From NCBI GenBank assembly GCA_963842355.1, contig CAWJGC010000004.1, positions 248,001 to 312,000 of the forward strand: a DNA stretch of 64,000 nt. The letters run 5' to 3'. Made by a program: the position numbers and the translations under genes. The first letter of the stretch is position 1. Each line of letters begins with the position of its first letter. A model generated the notes under the pieces. It was not told the origin of the DNA and searched no databases. It saw nothing but the letters and a program-made list of their open reading frames with translations. This stretch comes from JASHPR01 sp963842355 (GTDB lineage: Bacteria > Actinomycetota > Actinomycetes > Streptosporangiales > Streptosporangiaceae). This document shows, piece after piece, positions 25,507 through 34,916 of the stretch.

Positions 25507-25694
25507 CTTCTAGCAGCCGGTAATTGATCTGCTCGCCTGCGGACGCCCTGTGGTGGCAGATAGAGAATGAGCCACCGCTCCCGCCATCGGTGGAGCCAGC
25601 GAGGCCGTCTTGCCGTAGCTGATCGCGAAGCGCTGTGCATTCACGGCCCTCCTCCCATGCCGCGTGCCTGCTGGCGCCTGGAGGTGTTCGACAT

Positions 25695-25707
25695 ATGTAG
25701 TCTACAT
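25695..25707. promoter_or_regulatory. Probable PadR-type operator
   Basis: ATGTAGTCTACAT is a 13-base palindrome of the ATGT...ACAT kind bound by PadR regulators, 17 bases upstream of the PadR remnant's GTG. The regulator itself is broken, so the site may be a relic. Confidence 0.5.
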
Positions 25708-25723
25708 GTGTAGGCTGGCTTCT

Positions 25724-25913
25724 GTGAAGCTCGCCGGCCCGCTGGAGCGTGCTGCAGGTGTTCCTCGCCGATGTGTCGGCGCGCCGATACGGCTATGACC
25801 TGATGAAGGCAGCCAGGCTGCCCAGCGGGACGCTGTACCCGATGCTTGCCCGGCTCGAAAGCGAAGGCCTGGTCAACTCCGAGTGGGAGGCGCGGCATGA
25901 AGGAGCGAGACAC
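25724..25913 (+). pseudogene. PadR family regulator, N-terminal remnant
   Basis: GTG 25724 gives VKLAGPLERV, then after a one-base frameshift near 25752 the wing-helix continues LQVFLADVSARRYGYDLMKAARLPSGTLYPMLARLESEGLVNSEWEA. The C-terminal dimerisation helix is absent: the sequence runs straight into the start of an enoyl-CoA hydratase gene. Both the frameshift and the 3' truncation make this a relic. Confidence 0.75.
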
Positions 25914-26753
25914 GTGAGCGGGAGCAACCCGTCCGATGCCACCTACGTACTCTCCGACCTCGACGAGATAGGGGTTCTCACGCTCACCCTGAATCGGCCG
26001 GAGGTCTCGAACGCGTGGATACCGCTGATGCAGACGGCGCTCTTCGACGCAATGGACGCGGCGACCGAGGATCCCCACGTGCGCGTGATGGTGCTCACCG
26101 GAGCCGGACGAGGCTTCTGCCCCGGTGCCGACATGCATTACCTCTCCAGCCTGGCCGAAGGCTCGCTAAACCCCTCCGGCACCGTTGCCGACACCCGACC
26201 GATCACGTACGCGTTGAGCGTCCCGAAGCCGATCGTCTGCGCCATCAACGGCGCCTGCGCAGGCATCGGACTTGCCGTAGCAATGAGCTGCGACATCCGA
26301 TTCGCCGCGGCAGAGGCTAAGCTCACCACCGCATTCGCAAAGCTCGGCCTCGTCGCCGAACACGGATTGTCATGGACGTTGCCACAGGCCTGTGGATACG
26401 CGACGGCAAGGGAGCTCTTGCTCACCGGGCGCCGGTTCACCGGCGAGGAGGCAGCCGCCCTCGGTGTCGTGCACGGCGCGCTGCCGCTCGACGAGCTTCT
26501 GCACCACACCCGAACCTTCGCCCGCCAGCTCGCCACGCAATCGTCCCCGGTATCGTTCGCGACGATGAAATGGCAACTGGCGCGTACACCGTTCCAAACC
26601 GCCGACGATGCCCTGCGAGACGCGAACCGTCTCATGCGGCAGACCACACAGGGTCCCGACTTCGCCGAAGGCGTCAAGGCGTTCACAGGCCGTCGAGATC
26701 CGTCGTTCGCGCCACTCGGCCACGGAACCATCGTCGAATATCCGGCTGGCTAA
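25914..26753 (+). CDS. Enoyl-CoA hydratase/isomerase (crotonase) family protein
   Basis: 279 residues of the crotonase fold. The two oxyanion-hole segments are GAGRGFCPGADMHYL (about residues 64-78) and INGACAGIGLAVAMSCDIRFA (about 107-127), followed by KLGLVAEHGLSWTLPQACGYATARELLLTGRRF. The Glu of AEHG is in the position of the second general acid/base. The substrate is likely an acyl-CoA; the specific pathway is not shown. I start at GTG 25914 with AAGGAG upstream; the long frame upstream belongs to the PadR remnant, to which it is accidentally fused in frame. Confidence 0.88.
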   Translation: MSGSNPSDATYVLSDLDEIGVLTLTLNRPEVSNAWIPLMQTALFDAMDAATEDPHVRVMVLTGAGRGFCPGADMHYLSSLAEGSLNPSGTVADTRPITYALSVPKPIVCAINGACAGIGLAVAMSCDIRFAAAEAKLTTAFAKLGLVAEHGLSWTLPQACGYATARELLLTGRRFTGEEAAALGVVHGALPLDELLHHTRTFARQLATQSSPVSFATMKWQLARTPFQTADDALRDANRLMRQTTQGPDFAEGVKAFTGRRDPSFAPLGHGTIVEYPAG

Positions 26754-26916
26754 GCACCCTCTGCTATCGGCCTGGGCTCCGTTCAAGGGTTCGGTTCCTG
26801 AGCTATATCGGGACCGGAAGCGTCTCTCCGGGCAGAATCAACGAGACTCGCAGGTTGAAATCGGGCCGCGGATAGGCGCTGGCCTGCGAGGTCGGGTCGC
26901 CATCCGGCATCGCCTG

Positions 26917-27420
26917 CTATCTGATCTTCGACCGCCGGAGGCGCTTCCTCCGGTGCCAGACGTGCACCGCCAGGTAGACGACCAGGATGAGCCCGGAGTC
27001 GAGGTGCCACCTGTCGAAGGGCCGGGGGAGCGGCAGCTGTATCGGCACGCCGCGGCTCCAGTCCAGGAGGCCTGACACGAGCACGTTCAGGGTGATGAAG
27101 ATGAGCAGGAGGTCTGAAACGGTGAGGCGGATCCTCCGTCCGACGATCGTCCGGGCCCGGACGACCTGGGTGGCCATGCGGGCGAGGGTCCGGCGGCGCT
27201 GGGCCAGGTGCACGACCACCAGCCCGACGAAGACAAGGCCGACGTCGGTGTGGATGGCGATCCGCACGTGCAGAAGGTCCAGTGGGCCGAGTGCGGCCGC
27301 GGCCGAGCACAGCAGACCGAGATGGACCGCCCAGCGGGAGAGGGAGCGGCGCGCGGTCCGGCGGTCAGCCGGCCGCTCGAGCAACGCCCCGCCTTGCGGC
27401 TCGAGCGGTGCGTCAAGCAT
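26917..27420 (-). CDS. Small cytochrome b-like/DUF4405-type membrane protein
   Basis: 167 residues with four hydrophobic helices: WAVHLGLLCSAAAALGPLDLL, TDVGLVFVGLVVVHLA, LTVSDLLLIFITLNVLVSGLLDW and DSGLILVVYLAVHVW. His residues sit at helix ends in pairs (HVRIAIHTDVG, VVHLAQRR, RWHLDSG, VHVWHRR), as expected for a haem-binding b-type bundle. I infer a role in membrane electron transfer but cannot name a partner. It follows a small one-helix protein gene 42 bases upstream on the same strand. Confidence 0.65.
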   Translation of the reverse strand: MLDAPLEPQGGALLERPADRRTARRSLSRWAVHLGLLCSAAAALGPLDLLHVRIAIHTDVGLVFVGLVVVHLAQRRRTLARMATQVVRARTIVGRRIRLTVSDLLLIFITLNVLVSGLLDWSRGVPIQLPLPRPFDRWHLDSGLILVVYLAVHVWHRRKRLRRSKIR

Positions 27421-27462
27421 CCGGCACCCGCCGGCGTCCGCGAGTGAGGTCAGCTGGGGGAG

Positions 27463-27702
27463 TCACGCCGCGCGGTGACGCATGAACCGCGCGGTCGCCG
27501 CGAGCAGGAGCACGGCGACCACGAGCAGCCATCCTCCCTCGATGAGCTGGAACGGCCAGAACCGCGGGCTCACATTCAGCGGCCGGACCTCGCCGGGGCT
27601 GTCCTCGAACTCCTCGCTAAGCCGCAACCCGTACTGGGTCCCTCGCTCAGCAGCGCGAGCAACACATGCCATATGCTCATGAGCTGCCATACCAGATCTC
27701 AT
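27463..27702 (-). CDS. Hypothetical small protein with one transmembrane helix
   Basis: 79 residues from an ATG. The soluble part MAAHEHMACVARAAERGTQYGLRLSEEFEDSPGEVRPLNVSPRFWPF leads into the single membrane helix IEGGWLLVVAVLLLAATARF and a short basic tail. No family is recognised. It precedes the b-type membrane protein gene on the same strand and may be expressed with it. Confidence 0.45.
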   Translation of the reverse strand: MRSGMAAHEHMACVARAAERGTQYGLRLSEEFEDSPGEVRPLNVSPRFWPFQLIEGGWLLVVAVLLLAATARFMRHRAA

Positions 27703-27710
27703 GCCGAGTA

Positions 27711-28050
27711 CTATACTGAGTATTGCTTCTGGCGGCAATTGATCGCCAGCACCTCGTCCAGGCGCACGTCTTCCTCGGGGGTTTCCGTCTCGCCGTCTTC
27801 CATCTGGAACGGGTACAAGTAGCGCTCGGTCTCCGGGCCGGAACGACCCGGCCCGGAGCCGAACTGATGCAGGTGACTGTCGGCCCAGCCGCACGCCACC
27901 TCGATGACCTCGTGGACCTGGTCGAGACACAGGTCCGACGCCAGCATGAGCCGACGCCCCAGCGGCGGCCTCGTCCCTGTTGAGATCGATCCGGACGCGG
28001 TACGTGACGACCTCGAGCGTGGCGGGGGTAGAGGGACCGCGGCGGACCTG
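27711..28050 (-). pseudogene. Plasmid pRiA4b ORF-3-like protein, frameshifted and truncated
   Basis: The minus strand reads TYRVRIDLNR in one frame and, after a shift near 27965, TRPPL...RLMLASDLCLDQVHEVIEVACGWADSHLHQFG and EDVRLDEVLA in another. These are the hallmarks of the pRiA4b ORF-3 family, a poorly understood domain common on plasmids. The family continues about 60-80 residues further, but the frame ends at 27711. It lies directly beside the Wadjet operon on the other strand. Confidence 0.65.
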
Positions 28051-28155
28051 GGCGCCCGGCTGATCCTTGGACAGGTCCGCGATGGGCGGCGGATATGTCC
28101 GCGATGGACGGCGAGCCGCGTCCTTTCTGTCGGTGGCGTGCAGCAGGATGTAACG

Positions 28156-29703
28156 GTGGTAGTCGGAGCCCCTCAGCCGGTGCATGGCCAAGCCGAACCA
28201 CAACCGTTCACGCACCTGGGCGTCCCGAACGCTGACCTTTACCGGAGCTTGTTGCGTACCTTCGCGCGGGCGAAGGAGCGCTTCATTGTGCATCTGCGAC
28301 CGGAGGACGTTGCTGCTGAACTGCGAGTCGATGCCGACGAGCAGCTCACCCAGGCCCTGGAACAGCTCGTGGCATGGGGGAACCTACGCGCGGATGTCGA
28401 CACCAGCCGAGTGACCACGGTGGAGGACTTCCACCGCAAGCGATGCCTTTACCAGCTCACCGGCGCCGGGCAGGCAGCCGAGCAGGCCATCGCCTTCTAC
28501 GAGGAAGCCATCGGTCGGCGCGGCCAGCTCCAGTCAGTCGCTCTGGCCGACATCGCCGACCGGCTGCGGTCGCTGCGAGTCCTCGCCGCGCACCATGACC
28601 CCGATCCGGCCAAGGTCCACCTGCTGCTGCTGTCCGTGGCGGAGCGGTTCTCCTCCCTGGCCGACAACGCGCAGGCGTTCATGTCCGCGTTGCGGCGCGC
28701 GATCGACTTCTCCGACGGGGACGTCGACGGCTTCCTCGCCTACAAAGAACGCCTGATCGACTACATCAACAGGTTCATCGCGGACCTGGCTAACTCCGGC
28801 GCCCGGATCGCGGTGCTGCTGGGGGACCTGGAAGCCGCCGGCCACGACCGGTTGCTTGAGCTCGCCGCGCGACGAGAGGCGGCCGACGCGGTTCCCGAGG
28901 GTGAGGACGCCGCCGAATCCCTGTCCAGGGCGGAGAAACAGGCGCTGGATGCGTGGCGGAACCGGTGGCGCGGGCTGGACGACTGGTTCACGTCGCAGGA
29001 CGCGGCGCACCCGTCGCAGGCGCGGCTGCTACGGCAGGCTGCCGTGACCGCCATTAAACAACTTATCGATGCGGTGGGTCTGCTGAACGAGCGGCGCTCG
29101 GGGCGGTCCGACCGCACGGCGGACTTCCGGGCGCTCGCCCGGTGGTTCGCCGAGGCACCGGACGACGATGCCGCCCACCGCCTGTGGCGGGCGGCGTTCG
29201 GCCTGTGCCCCGCACGGCACCTGTCCGTTACCGGCGAGACCGCCGACGCCTGGCACGATCTCCCGATCGGGACGGCGTGGCGAGACGCACCGCCGATCCG
29301 CATTTCCCCGCAGCTCAGGAAGACCGGGGCCTACGAGCGGCGCGGCAAGCCTAACCAGGTGCGGGACAGGTCAGCGGAGCGGGAGTTCCTGCGCAGGCGG
29401 GCAGAACGCGAGGCAGCCGAGACCGCCGCGGCCCGGCGGCATCTGGCCACCGCCGGGCCGACACTGCTGTCCGACCTCGGCGTGCTGGACCCCCGGGCGT
29501 TCCGGCTATTCCTGGCGCTGCTCGGCGACGCGCTGGCGGCCCGCGTGCCAGGCGACACCGAGGTGAAGACCGTGACCAGCGACGGCACGCTGGAGGTCCG
29601 GCTCTCGCTGGTCCCGGACGGCGGAACGGCGACGATCCGCACCGCCGATGGCACGCTCACCGGCCCGGAGCACGTCATCGAGATCACGGACCTTGCCCCA
29701 TGA
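28156..29703 (+). CDS. jetA: Wadjet subunit JetA (DUF2397/TIGR02677), kleisin-like
   Basis: About 515 residues. The family start FTHLGVPNADLYRSLLRTFARAKERFIVHLRPEDVAAEL begins close to residue 15, and the protein continues with winged-helix and coiled-coil-rich segments (SVAERFSSLADNAQAFMSALRRAIDF, YKERLIDYINRFIADLANSG) as in the DUF2397 family, the kleisin (MukF-like) subunit of this Wadjet type. It should bridge the two JetC heads. I use GTG 28156 with AGGATG upstream; GTG 28180 is an alternative. The jetB start lies seven bases after its stop. Confidence 0.88.
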   Translation: MVVGAPQPVHGQAEPQPFTHLGVPNADLYRSLLRTFARAKERFIVHLRPEDVAAELRVDADEQLTQALEQLVAWGNLRADVDTSRVTTVEDFHRKRCLYQLTGAGQAAEQAIAFYEEAIGRRGQLQSVALADIADRLRSLRVLAAHHDPDPAKVHLLLLSVAERFSSLADNAQAFMSALRRAIDFSDGDVDGFLAYKERLIDYINRFIADLANSGARIAVLLGDLEAAGHDRLLELAARREAADAVPEGEDAAESLSRAEKQALDAWRNRWRGLDDWFTSQDAAHPSQARLLRQAAVTAIKQLIDAVGLLNERRSGRSDRTADFRALARWFAEAPDDDAAHRLWRAAFGLCPARHLSVTGETADAWHDLPIGTAWRDAPPIRISPQLRKTGAYERRGKPNQVRDRSAEREFLRRRAEREAAETAAARRHLATAGPTLLSDLGVLDPRAFRLFLALLGDALAARVPGDTEVKTVTSDGTLEVRLSLVPDGGTATIRTADGTLTGPEHVIEITDLAP

Positions 29704-29710
29704 GGGCGCC

Positions 29711-30907
29711 ATGATCCCGGCCGAGGAGCAGGCCCAGCGCCGGGCTGCGCTCCGCGCCCTGTTGGCCAAGCCGTTGCTGGTCGCGGACACGGACGGTGAG
29801 GCGCTGGTCCTGATCCGGCGGCACCTGACCGAGCTGCGCGAGTGGCTGAACCGCGAGACCGGATGGCGTCTCGTCGCGGACTCGGAGACGGCCCGGCTGT
29901 TCAAGACCGCCACGGTGCTGTCAGACGCGTCTCACCCCGCACGCGGGCACAACAAGGAGCGGTTCGGCCGGCGCCGGTACGTCACCTTGTGCCTGGCCCT
30001 GTCGGCACTCGCCCGTGCCGACGCGCAGACCACGCTCGGCAGCCTCGCTGACGACGTGCTGACGGCTGCCGCCGAGCCGGAGCTGGCCGCCGCGGGGTTC
30101 ACGCTGACCCTGGACAGCCGGGCAGACCGGTCCGACTTGGTCGCGGTGGTCCGCCTGCTGCTCGGCTGGGGGGTCCTGAGCCGGGTCGCCGGGGACGAGG
30201 ATGCGTACCTGTCCGCCGGGACCGATGTGCTTTACGACGTGCGCAGGCCGGTGCTGGGCGTGCTGCTGTCCGGCACCCGGGGACCGTCCACCGTGATGGC
30301 CGGGACGTTTTCCGCGCGGCTCACCGAGCTGACCACGGAACCCGTCGTCGAGAGCGATGACCTGCGCAATCAGGCCCTGCGCAGGCGGCTCACCCGGCGG
30401 CTGCTCGAAGACCCGGTCGTGTACTACGACGAGCTCGACGACGACGAACGCGCCTACCTGCTGTCCCAGCGGCATGCGATCACCCGGCGGATAGAGGAGG
30501 CCAGCGGGCTGATCCCTGAGATGCGCGCCGAAGGGATCGCCATGGTCGACCCGGACGACGAGCTGACCGACGTCCGGATGCCCGAGCAGCGCACCGACGG
30601 GCACGTCACGCTGCTGGTCGCGGAGTACCTCGCTCGCCGGGAGCAGGCCACGCTCGACGGGCTGCACGCCTTCGTCCGGCAGGCCGCCGCCGAGCACGCC
30701 GGCTACTGGCGCAAGGGCGTGACGGAGCCGGGCGCGGAAACGGAGCTGCTGGCCACCGCGCTGGAGAAGCTGTCCGCGCTCCGCCTGGTCCAGGTGGAGG
30801 GGCATGTGGTCCGCAGCCGGCCGGCGATCGCCCGTTTCGCCCTCGACGAGCCCACCATCCGGGAAACGAGAAAGGCGACAGCCGATGCTGCCAGTGCCCT
30901 CTTCTGA
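29711..30907 (+). CDS. jetB: Wadjet subunit JetB (DUF2398/TIGR02678), KITE-like
   Basis: 398 residues starting at ATG 29711 with GAGGG upstream. The sequence follows the DUF2398 pattern: LVADTDGEALVLIRRHLTELREWLNRETGWRLVADSETARLFK, FGRRRYVTLCLALSALARADAQTTLG, and near the end LLVAEYLARREQ. The family is the MukE-like winged-helix partner of JetA. Its last 23 bases overlap the jetC start, which suggests strong translational coupling within the operon. Confidence 0.9.
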   Translation: MIPAEEQAQRRAALRALLAKPLLVADTDGEALVLIRRHLTELREWLNRETGWRLVADSETARLFKTATVLSDASHPARGHNKERFGRRRYVTLCLALSALARADAQTTLGSLADDVLTAAAEPELAAAGFTLTLDSRADRSDLVAVVRLLLGWGVLSRVAGDEDAYLSAGTDVLYDVRRPVLGVLLSGTRGPSTVMAGTFSARLTELTTEPVVESDDLRNQALRRRLTRRLLEDPVVYYDELDDDERAYLLSQRHAITRRIEEASGLIPEMRAEGIAMVDPDDELTDVRMPEQRTDGHVTLLVAEYLARREQATLDGLHAFVRQAAAEHAGYWRKGVTEPGAETELLATALEKLSALRLVQVEGHVVRSRPAIARFALDEPTIRETRKATADAASALF

Positions 30908-33900
30908 GCGGTGGAAGCCGCTGCGGGCCGGTCTGGTCGACATGTTCTACTACGACGCCGAGGAGTTCTGGTTCCACGACGGTCGGCTGCTGCTGCGTGG
31001 CAACAACGGAACCGGCAAGTCCAAGGTGCTCGCGCTGACGCTGCCGTTCCTGCTGGATGGCGAGCTCGCCCCGCACCGGGTGGAGCCGGACGGCGACCGG
31101 CAGAAGAAGATGGAGTGGAATCTGCTGCTGGGTGGCAGGCACCCCCATCCTGAACGCCTGGGGTACGCGTGGCTCGAGTTCGGACGCCGGGCCGCCGACG
31201 GGACCACCAAGTTCCGCACGATCGGCTGCGGCCTGAAAGCCGTCGCTGGCCGGGGCATCGCACGCCACTGGTTTTTCGTCACGACGCAGCGCGTGGGCGA
31301 GCAGCTCCATCTGCTGCCCGCCAGCCGGGTGCCGCTCACCAGGGAAAAGCTGCGCGAGGAGATCGACGGACACGGGCTCGTATACGACCGGGCCGCCGAC
31401 TACCGGCGGGCGGTGGATGAGGCCCTGTTCGGGCTCGGCGAGCACCGCTATGCGACGCTGGTCAACCTGCTGATCCAGCTCCGGCAGCCACAGCTGTCCA
31501 AGAAGCCCGACGAGAGGCTGCTGTCCCGCGCGCTCACCGAGGCACTGCCGCCACTCAGCCCGGGCCTGGTGACAACGGTGGCCGAGGCGTTCCGCGGCCT
31601 GGACGAGGAACGCGACGCACTGCGGGCGCTGGCGGAGGCGCGCGGCGCCGCGACCGAGTTCCTGCGCCACTACCGCAAGTACGCGCAGGTCGCCGCCAAG
31701 CGCAAGGCGACCGGGCCACGTCAGGCGCAGAGCAGATACGAGCAGCTCGGCCGGGACCTGACCGCGGCGGAGGAGAGGTACGCGGCGGCGGACGCGAAGC
31801 TGCAGGCGGCGCAAAGCCGGCTCGAGGAACTCGAGCGGGAGCGGACCAGGCTGGAGGCGCGGCGCGAGGCGCTGCAACAGGACCCTGCGATGCGCGACGC
31901 CGGGGAGCTGGACCGCCGCCGCGAGAGCGCGAGACAGCAGGCCGAGGCGGCCAGGGAACGCGAGGAGGCCAGGGGCCGGCTGACCGCCGAACTGACCCGT
32001 CGCTCGGCCAAGGCCGACGAGGCCGGACGGCACGCTTCGGCCGCGGAGCGCGGACTGCACGCCGCGCAGGACACCGCTGGCGCCGCGGCCGCGGCGGCGC
32101 GATGCGCGCCGGGTCACCGCGCAGCGACAGAGGGCTGGCGCGAGGACCTGCCGCGGGCCAGGCGCGCCGCGCAGGAGGTCGCCGACCGGCAGGCCGGGGC
32201 GATCGGGCAGCTGGACCGACTGCTGGCAGACGTCGTCGCCCGCAGCTCGGCGTTCGAGGCGGCCCGCGCCGAGGTGGACCGGCTCACCGGGGAAATCGAT
32301 GTGGCCACCGACCGGGTCGCCGCGGCGGAGCAGGCCGCGGTCGCGCGGGCCGCGGAGCTGACCGCCGCCTACCGCGCCTATCAGGCCGGGCTCGTCGAAC
32401 TGCGGGTCGATGACCCGGACGAGCTGATCGAGCGGCTTGAGGAATGGGCGGCGGCCGCTGAAGGGGAGAACCCGGCCCGGCGGATGATCGACGACGCGGC
32501 CCGGTGCGCGGTCGACGCCCTGGGCCGCCAGGACGCGCAGCTCACGGCCAGCCGGGACGCCTTCACGACGAAGGCGGCCGAGCTGACGGCAGAGATCGCG
32601 CGCCTGGAGGCCGGTGGCCACGACGCCCCGCCAGCCCCGCACACCAGGGATCCGCTGGTCCGCGACACCCGGCCGGGTGCGCCGCTGTGGAAGGTGACCG
32701 ACTTCGCACCCGGTGTGGCCGAACAAGACCGGGCGCGGCTGGAGGCCGCGCTGGAGGCGGCAGGGATCCTCGACGCATGGCTCACTCCCGACGGTGACCT
32801 CATCGCGGGCGACGTCGTCCTGGTCAGCGGGCGTCACCCGGTCACCGGGCCGTCCTGCGAAACGGTGCTGGTCCCGGCGGTCAACACCGGCGACCCGCGG
32901 GCCGCCGCCCTGCCGGAGGCCGCCGTGCGGGCCGCGCTGTCCGCGATCGGCCTGGGCCGGGACGCAGGAACCACATGGGTGACCACCGACGGGCGCTGGG
33001 CGAACGGCGTGCTGGCCGGAAGCTGGCACAAGGACGCCGCAGGCTACATCGGGGAGGGCGCGCGACAGACGGCACGTCGCGACCGGATCGCCCGGCTGAC
33101 CGCCGAGCTGGCCGAGGCGAAAGACGCGATCGCCGCGCTCGACGGTGCCCTCGGCGAGCTGGGCAGGCGCCGGGAGCGGCTGGCCGCCGAGCACCGTGCG
33201 GCGCCGCCCGATGCGGCGGTGCGCGAGGCGCACACCAGGGCCGCGGAGCAGCGCAAGCGCCGCCAGGAGCTGCGGGACTCCCGCACCGAGGCGGAACAGG
33301 TGCGCGCCGCACGCCAGGAGGCGACGGAGACCGCCCGGATCGCGGCGGACGAGTTCGCCGCCGATACCGCGCTGCCCGCGGACCCGGAGGAGCTGGCTGC
33401 CGTCAGGGAGGGACTGGGCGACTACCGGGTGGCGCTGGCCGGGCTGTGGCCGGCCGCGGAGGCGTTCGAGACCGCACGCCAGCGCGCGGCCGAAGCCGCA
33501 GAGGAGCTCGCCGAGACAGAGCAACGCCTCACCGAGGCCGCCGAGCGGGCAGCGGCGGCCGGGGAGAGAGCGGCCGCCGCCAAGGCGTTCTATGAGGCTC
33601 TGCTAGAGACCGCCGGTGCTGCCGTCGAGGAGCTGAACCGGAAGCTGGACGAGCTCCGCAGGCACACCGAACGCCGCAACGCCGACGAGAGGGCAGCCCG
33701 CAAGCTCGAGCAGCAGGCGATCAGCGACCGCGGTAACGCCGAGGGGACACGGGACACGCTGCGCACCGAGATCGAGGAGGCGACCCGGGTGCGCCACGCG
33801 GCCGTCGCCGAGTTCCAGTCCTTCGCCGCGACCGGGGTGCTGCGGATCGCCCTGCCGGAGCTGGAAGTTCCCGACCCGGCCGAGCCGTGGCCGCCGACTC

Positions 33901-34916
33901 CCGCCGTGATCCTGGCCCGGGCGGTCAACGCGGCGCTGGAGGAGACCGACGACGCGGACGCCCCCTGGGACCGGGTACAGCGCAGGGTCACCGAGGAACA
34001 CAAGCTGCTGGCGGACGCGATGGCCCGGCACGGCCATTCGGCGGGTCTGACGGTGCGCGACGGGATCATGGTGGTGGACGTCGTCTTCCAGGGCCGCAGC
34101 CACGACATACCGGGCCTCGCCGAAGCGCTCCGAGAGGAGGTCGAGCAGCGGGCGCGGCTGCTGTCCGCCAGGGAACGGGAGATCCTCGAGAACCACCTGC
34201 TCAACGAGGTGGCAGGCACGCTGCACGAGCTGATCACCTCGGCCGAGGCCGAGGTCAGGGCCATGAACGACGAGCTCGAATCCCGGCCGACGTCGACTGG
34301 CATGAAGCTGCGGCTGATCTGGCAGCAGGCGCGGGAGGCGCCGGACGGCCTGGACCAGGTCCGGCACAAGCTCCGGCAGACGATCGACGCCTGGTCTGCC
34401 GATGACCGGGCCACCGTCGGGTCGTTCCTTCAGCAGCGCATCGCCGCCGAGCACGCCAGCAATCCCGCGGCCGGGTGGGCGGAGGCGCTGACCGCCGCGC
34501 TGGATTACCGCAGGTGGCATGAGTTCGTGATCCAGCGGTATCAGGACGGGCAGTGGCGGCCCGCCACCGGTCCGGCGTCGGGCGGCGAGCGGGCCCTGGT
34601 GGCCTCCGTTCCGCTGTTCGCCGCGACGTCGGCGTACTACAAGTCTGCGGGCAACCCTCATGCGCCGCGGCTGATCGCGCTGGATGAGGCCTTCGCGGGA
34701 GTCGATGACGACTCACGCGCCAAGTGCCTGGGGCTGCTCGCCACGTTCGACATGGACGTGGTCATGACCAGCGAGCGCGAGTGGGGGTGCTACCCGCAGG
34801 TACCCGGGCTGGCCATCTGCCAGCTTGCCCGCCAGGACGGTGTCGACGCGGTCCTGGTCACGCCGTGGCGGTGGGACGGGCGGGAACGCCGGCCGATTGG
34901 GAGCGCGGCGGTGTGA
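30885..34916 (+). CDS. jetC: Wadjet subunit JetC (TIGR02680), SMC/MukB-like ATPase
   Basis: 1343 residues. The N-terminal head carries Walker A GNNGTGKS at residues 39-46. Long Ala/Glu/Arg-rich coiled coils occupy about 270-480 and 730-970 around a central hinge-like segment (DTRPGAPLWKVTDFAPGV). The C-terminal head has the ABC signature GPASGGERALVA at about 1228 and Walker B LIALDEAFAGVDD at about 1262. These motifs define an SMC-type loop-extruding ATPase. The length agrees with TIGR02680. No frameshift is seen despite its size, so the operon is likely functional. The stop overlaps the jetD GTG. Confidence 0.93.
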   Translation: MLPVPSSERWKPLRAGLVDMFYYDAEEFWFHDGRLLLRGNNGTGKSKVLALTLPFLLDGELAPHRVEPDGDRQKKMEWNLLLGGRHPHPERLGYAWLEFGRRAADGTTKFRTIGCGLKAVAGRGIARHWFFVTTQRVGEQLHLLPASRVPLTREKLREEIDGHGLVYDRAADYRRAVDEALFGLGEHRYATLVNLLIQLRQPQLSKKPDERLLSRALTEALPPLSPGLVTTVAEAFRGLDEERDALRALAEARGAATEFLRHYRKYAQVAAKRKATGPRQAQSRYEQLGRDLTAAEERYAAADAKLQAAQSRLEELERERTRLEARREALQQDPAMRDAGELDRRRESARQQAEAAREREEARGRLTAELTRRSAKADEAGRHASAAERGLHAAQDTAGAAAAAARCAPGHRAATEGWREDLPRARRAAQEVADRQAGAIGQLDRLLADVVARSSAFEAARAEVDRLTGEIDVATDRVAAAEQAAVARAAELTAAYRAYQAGLVELRVDDPDELIERLEEWAAAAEGENPARRMIDDAARCAVDALGRQDAQLTASRDAFTTKAAELTAEIARLEAGGHDAPPAPHTRDPLVRDTRPGAPLWKVTDFAPGVAEQDRARLEAALEAAGILDAWLTPDGDLIAGDVVLVSGRHPVTGPSCETVLVPAVNTGDPRAAALPEAAVRAALSAIGLGRDAGTTWVTTDGRWANGVLAGSWHKDAAGYIGEGARQTARRDRIARLTAELAEAKDAIAALDGALGELGRRRERLAAEHRAAPPDAAVREAHTRAAEQRKRRQELRDSRTEAEQVRAARQEATETARIAADEFAADTALPADPEELAAVREGLGDYRVALAGLWPAAEAFETARQRAAEAAEELAETEQRLTEAAERAAAAGERAAAAKAFYEALLETAGAAVEELNRKLDELRRHTERRNADERAARKLEQQAISDRGNAEGTRDTLRTEIEEATRVRHAAVAEFQSFAATGVLRIALPELEVPDPAEPWPPTPAVILARAVNAALEETDDADAPWDRVQRRVTEEHKLLADAMARHGHSAGLTVRDGIMVVDVVFQGRSHDIPGLAEALREEVEQRARLLSAREREILENHLLNEVAGTLHELITSAEAEVRAMNDELESRPTSTGMKLRLIWQQAREAPDGLDQVRHKLRQTIDAWSADDRATVGSFLQQRIAAEHASNPAAGWAEALTAALDYRRWHEFVIQRYQDGQWRPATGPASGGERALVASVPLFAATSAYYKSAGNPHAPRLIALDEAFAGVDDDSRAKCLGLLATFDMDVVMTSEREWGCYPQVPGLAICQLARQDGVDAVLVTPWRWDGRERRPIGSAAV

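Noticed and set aside
30606..33524. 972-codon open frame on the minus strand across jetC
   Set aside because: It mirrors the codon-position pattern of jetC (GC-rich third bases) and has no recognised domain; typical antisense shadow in high-GC DNA.
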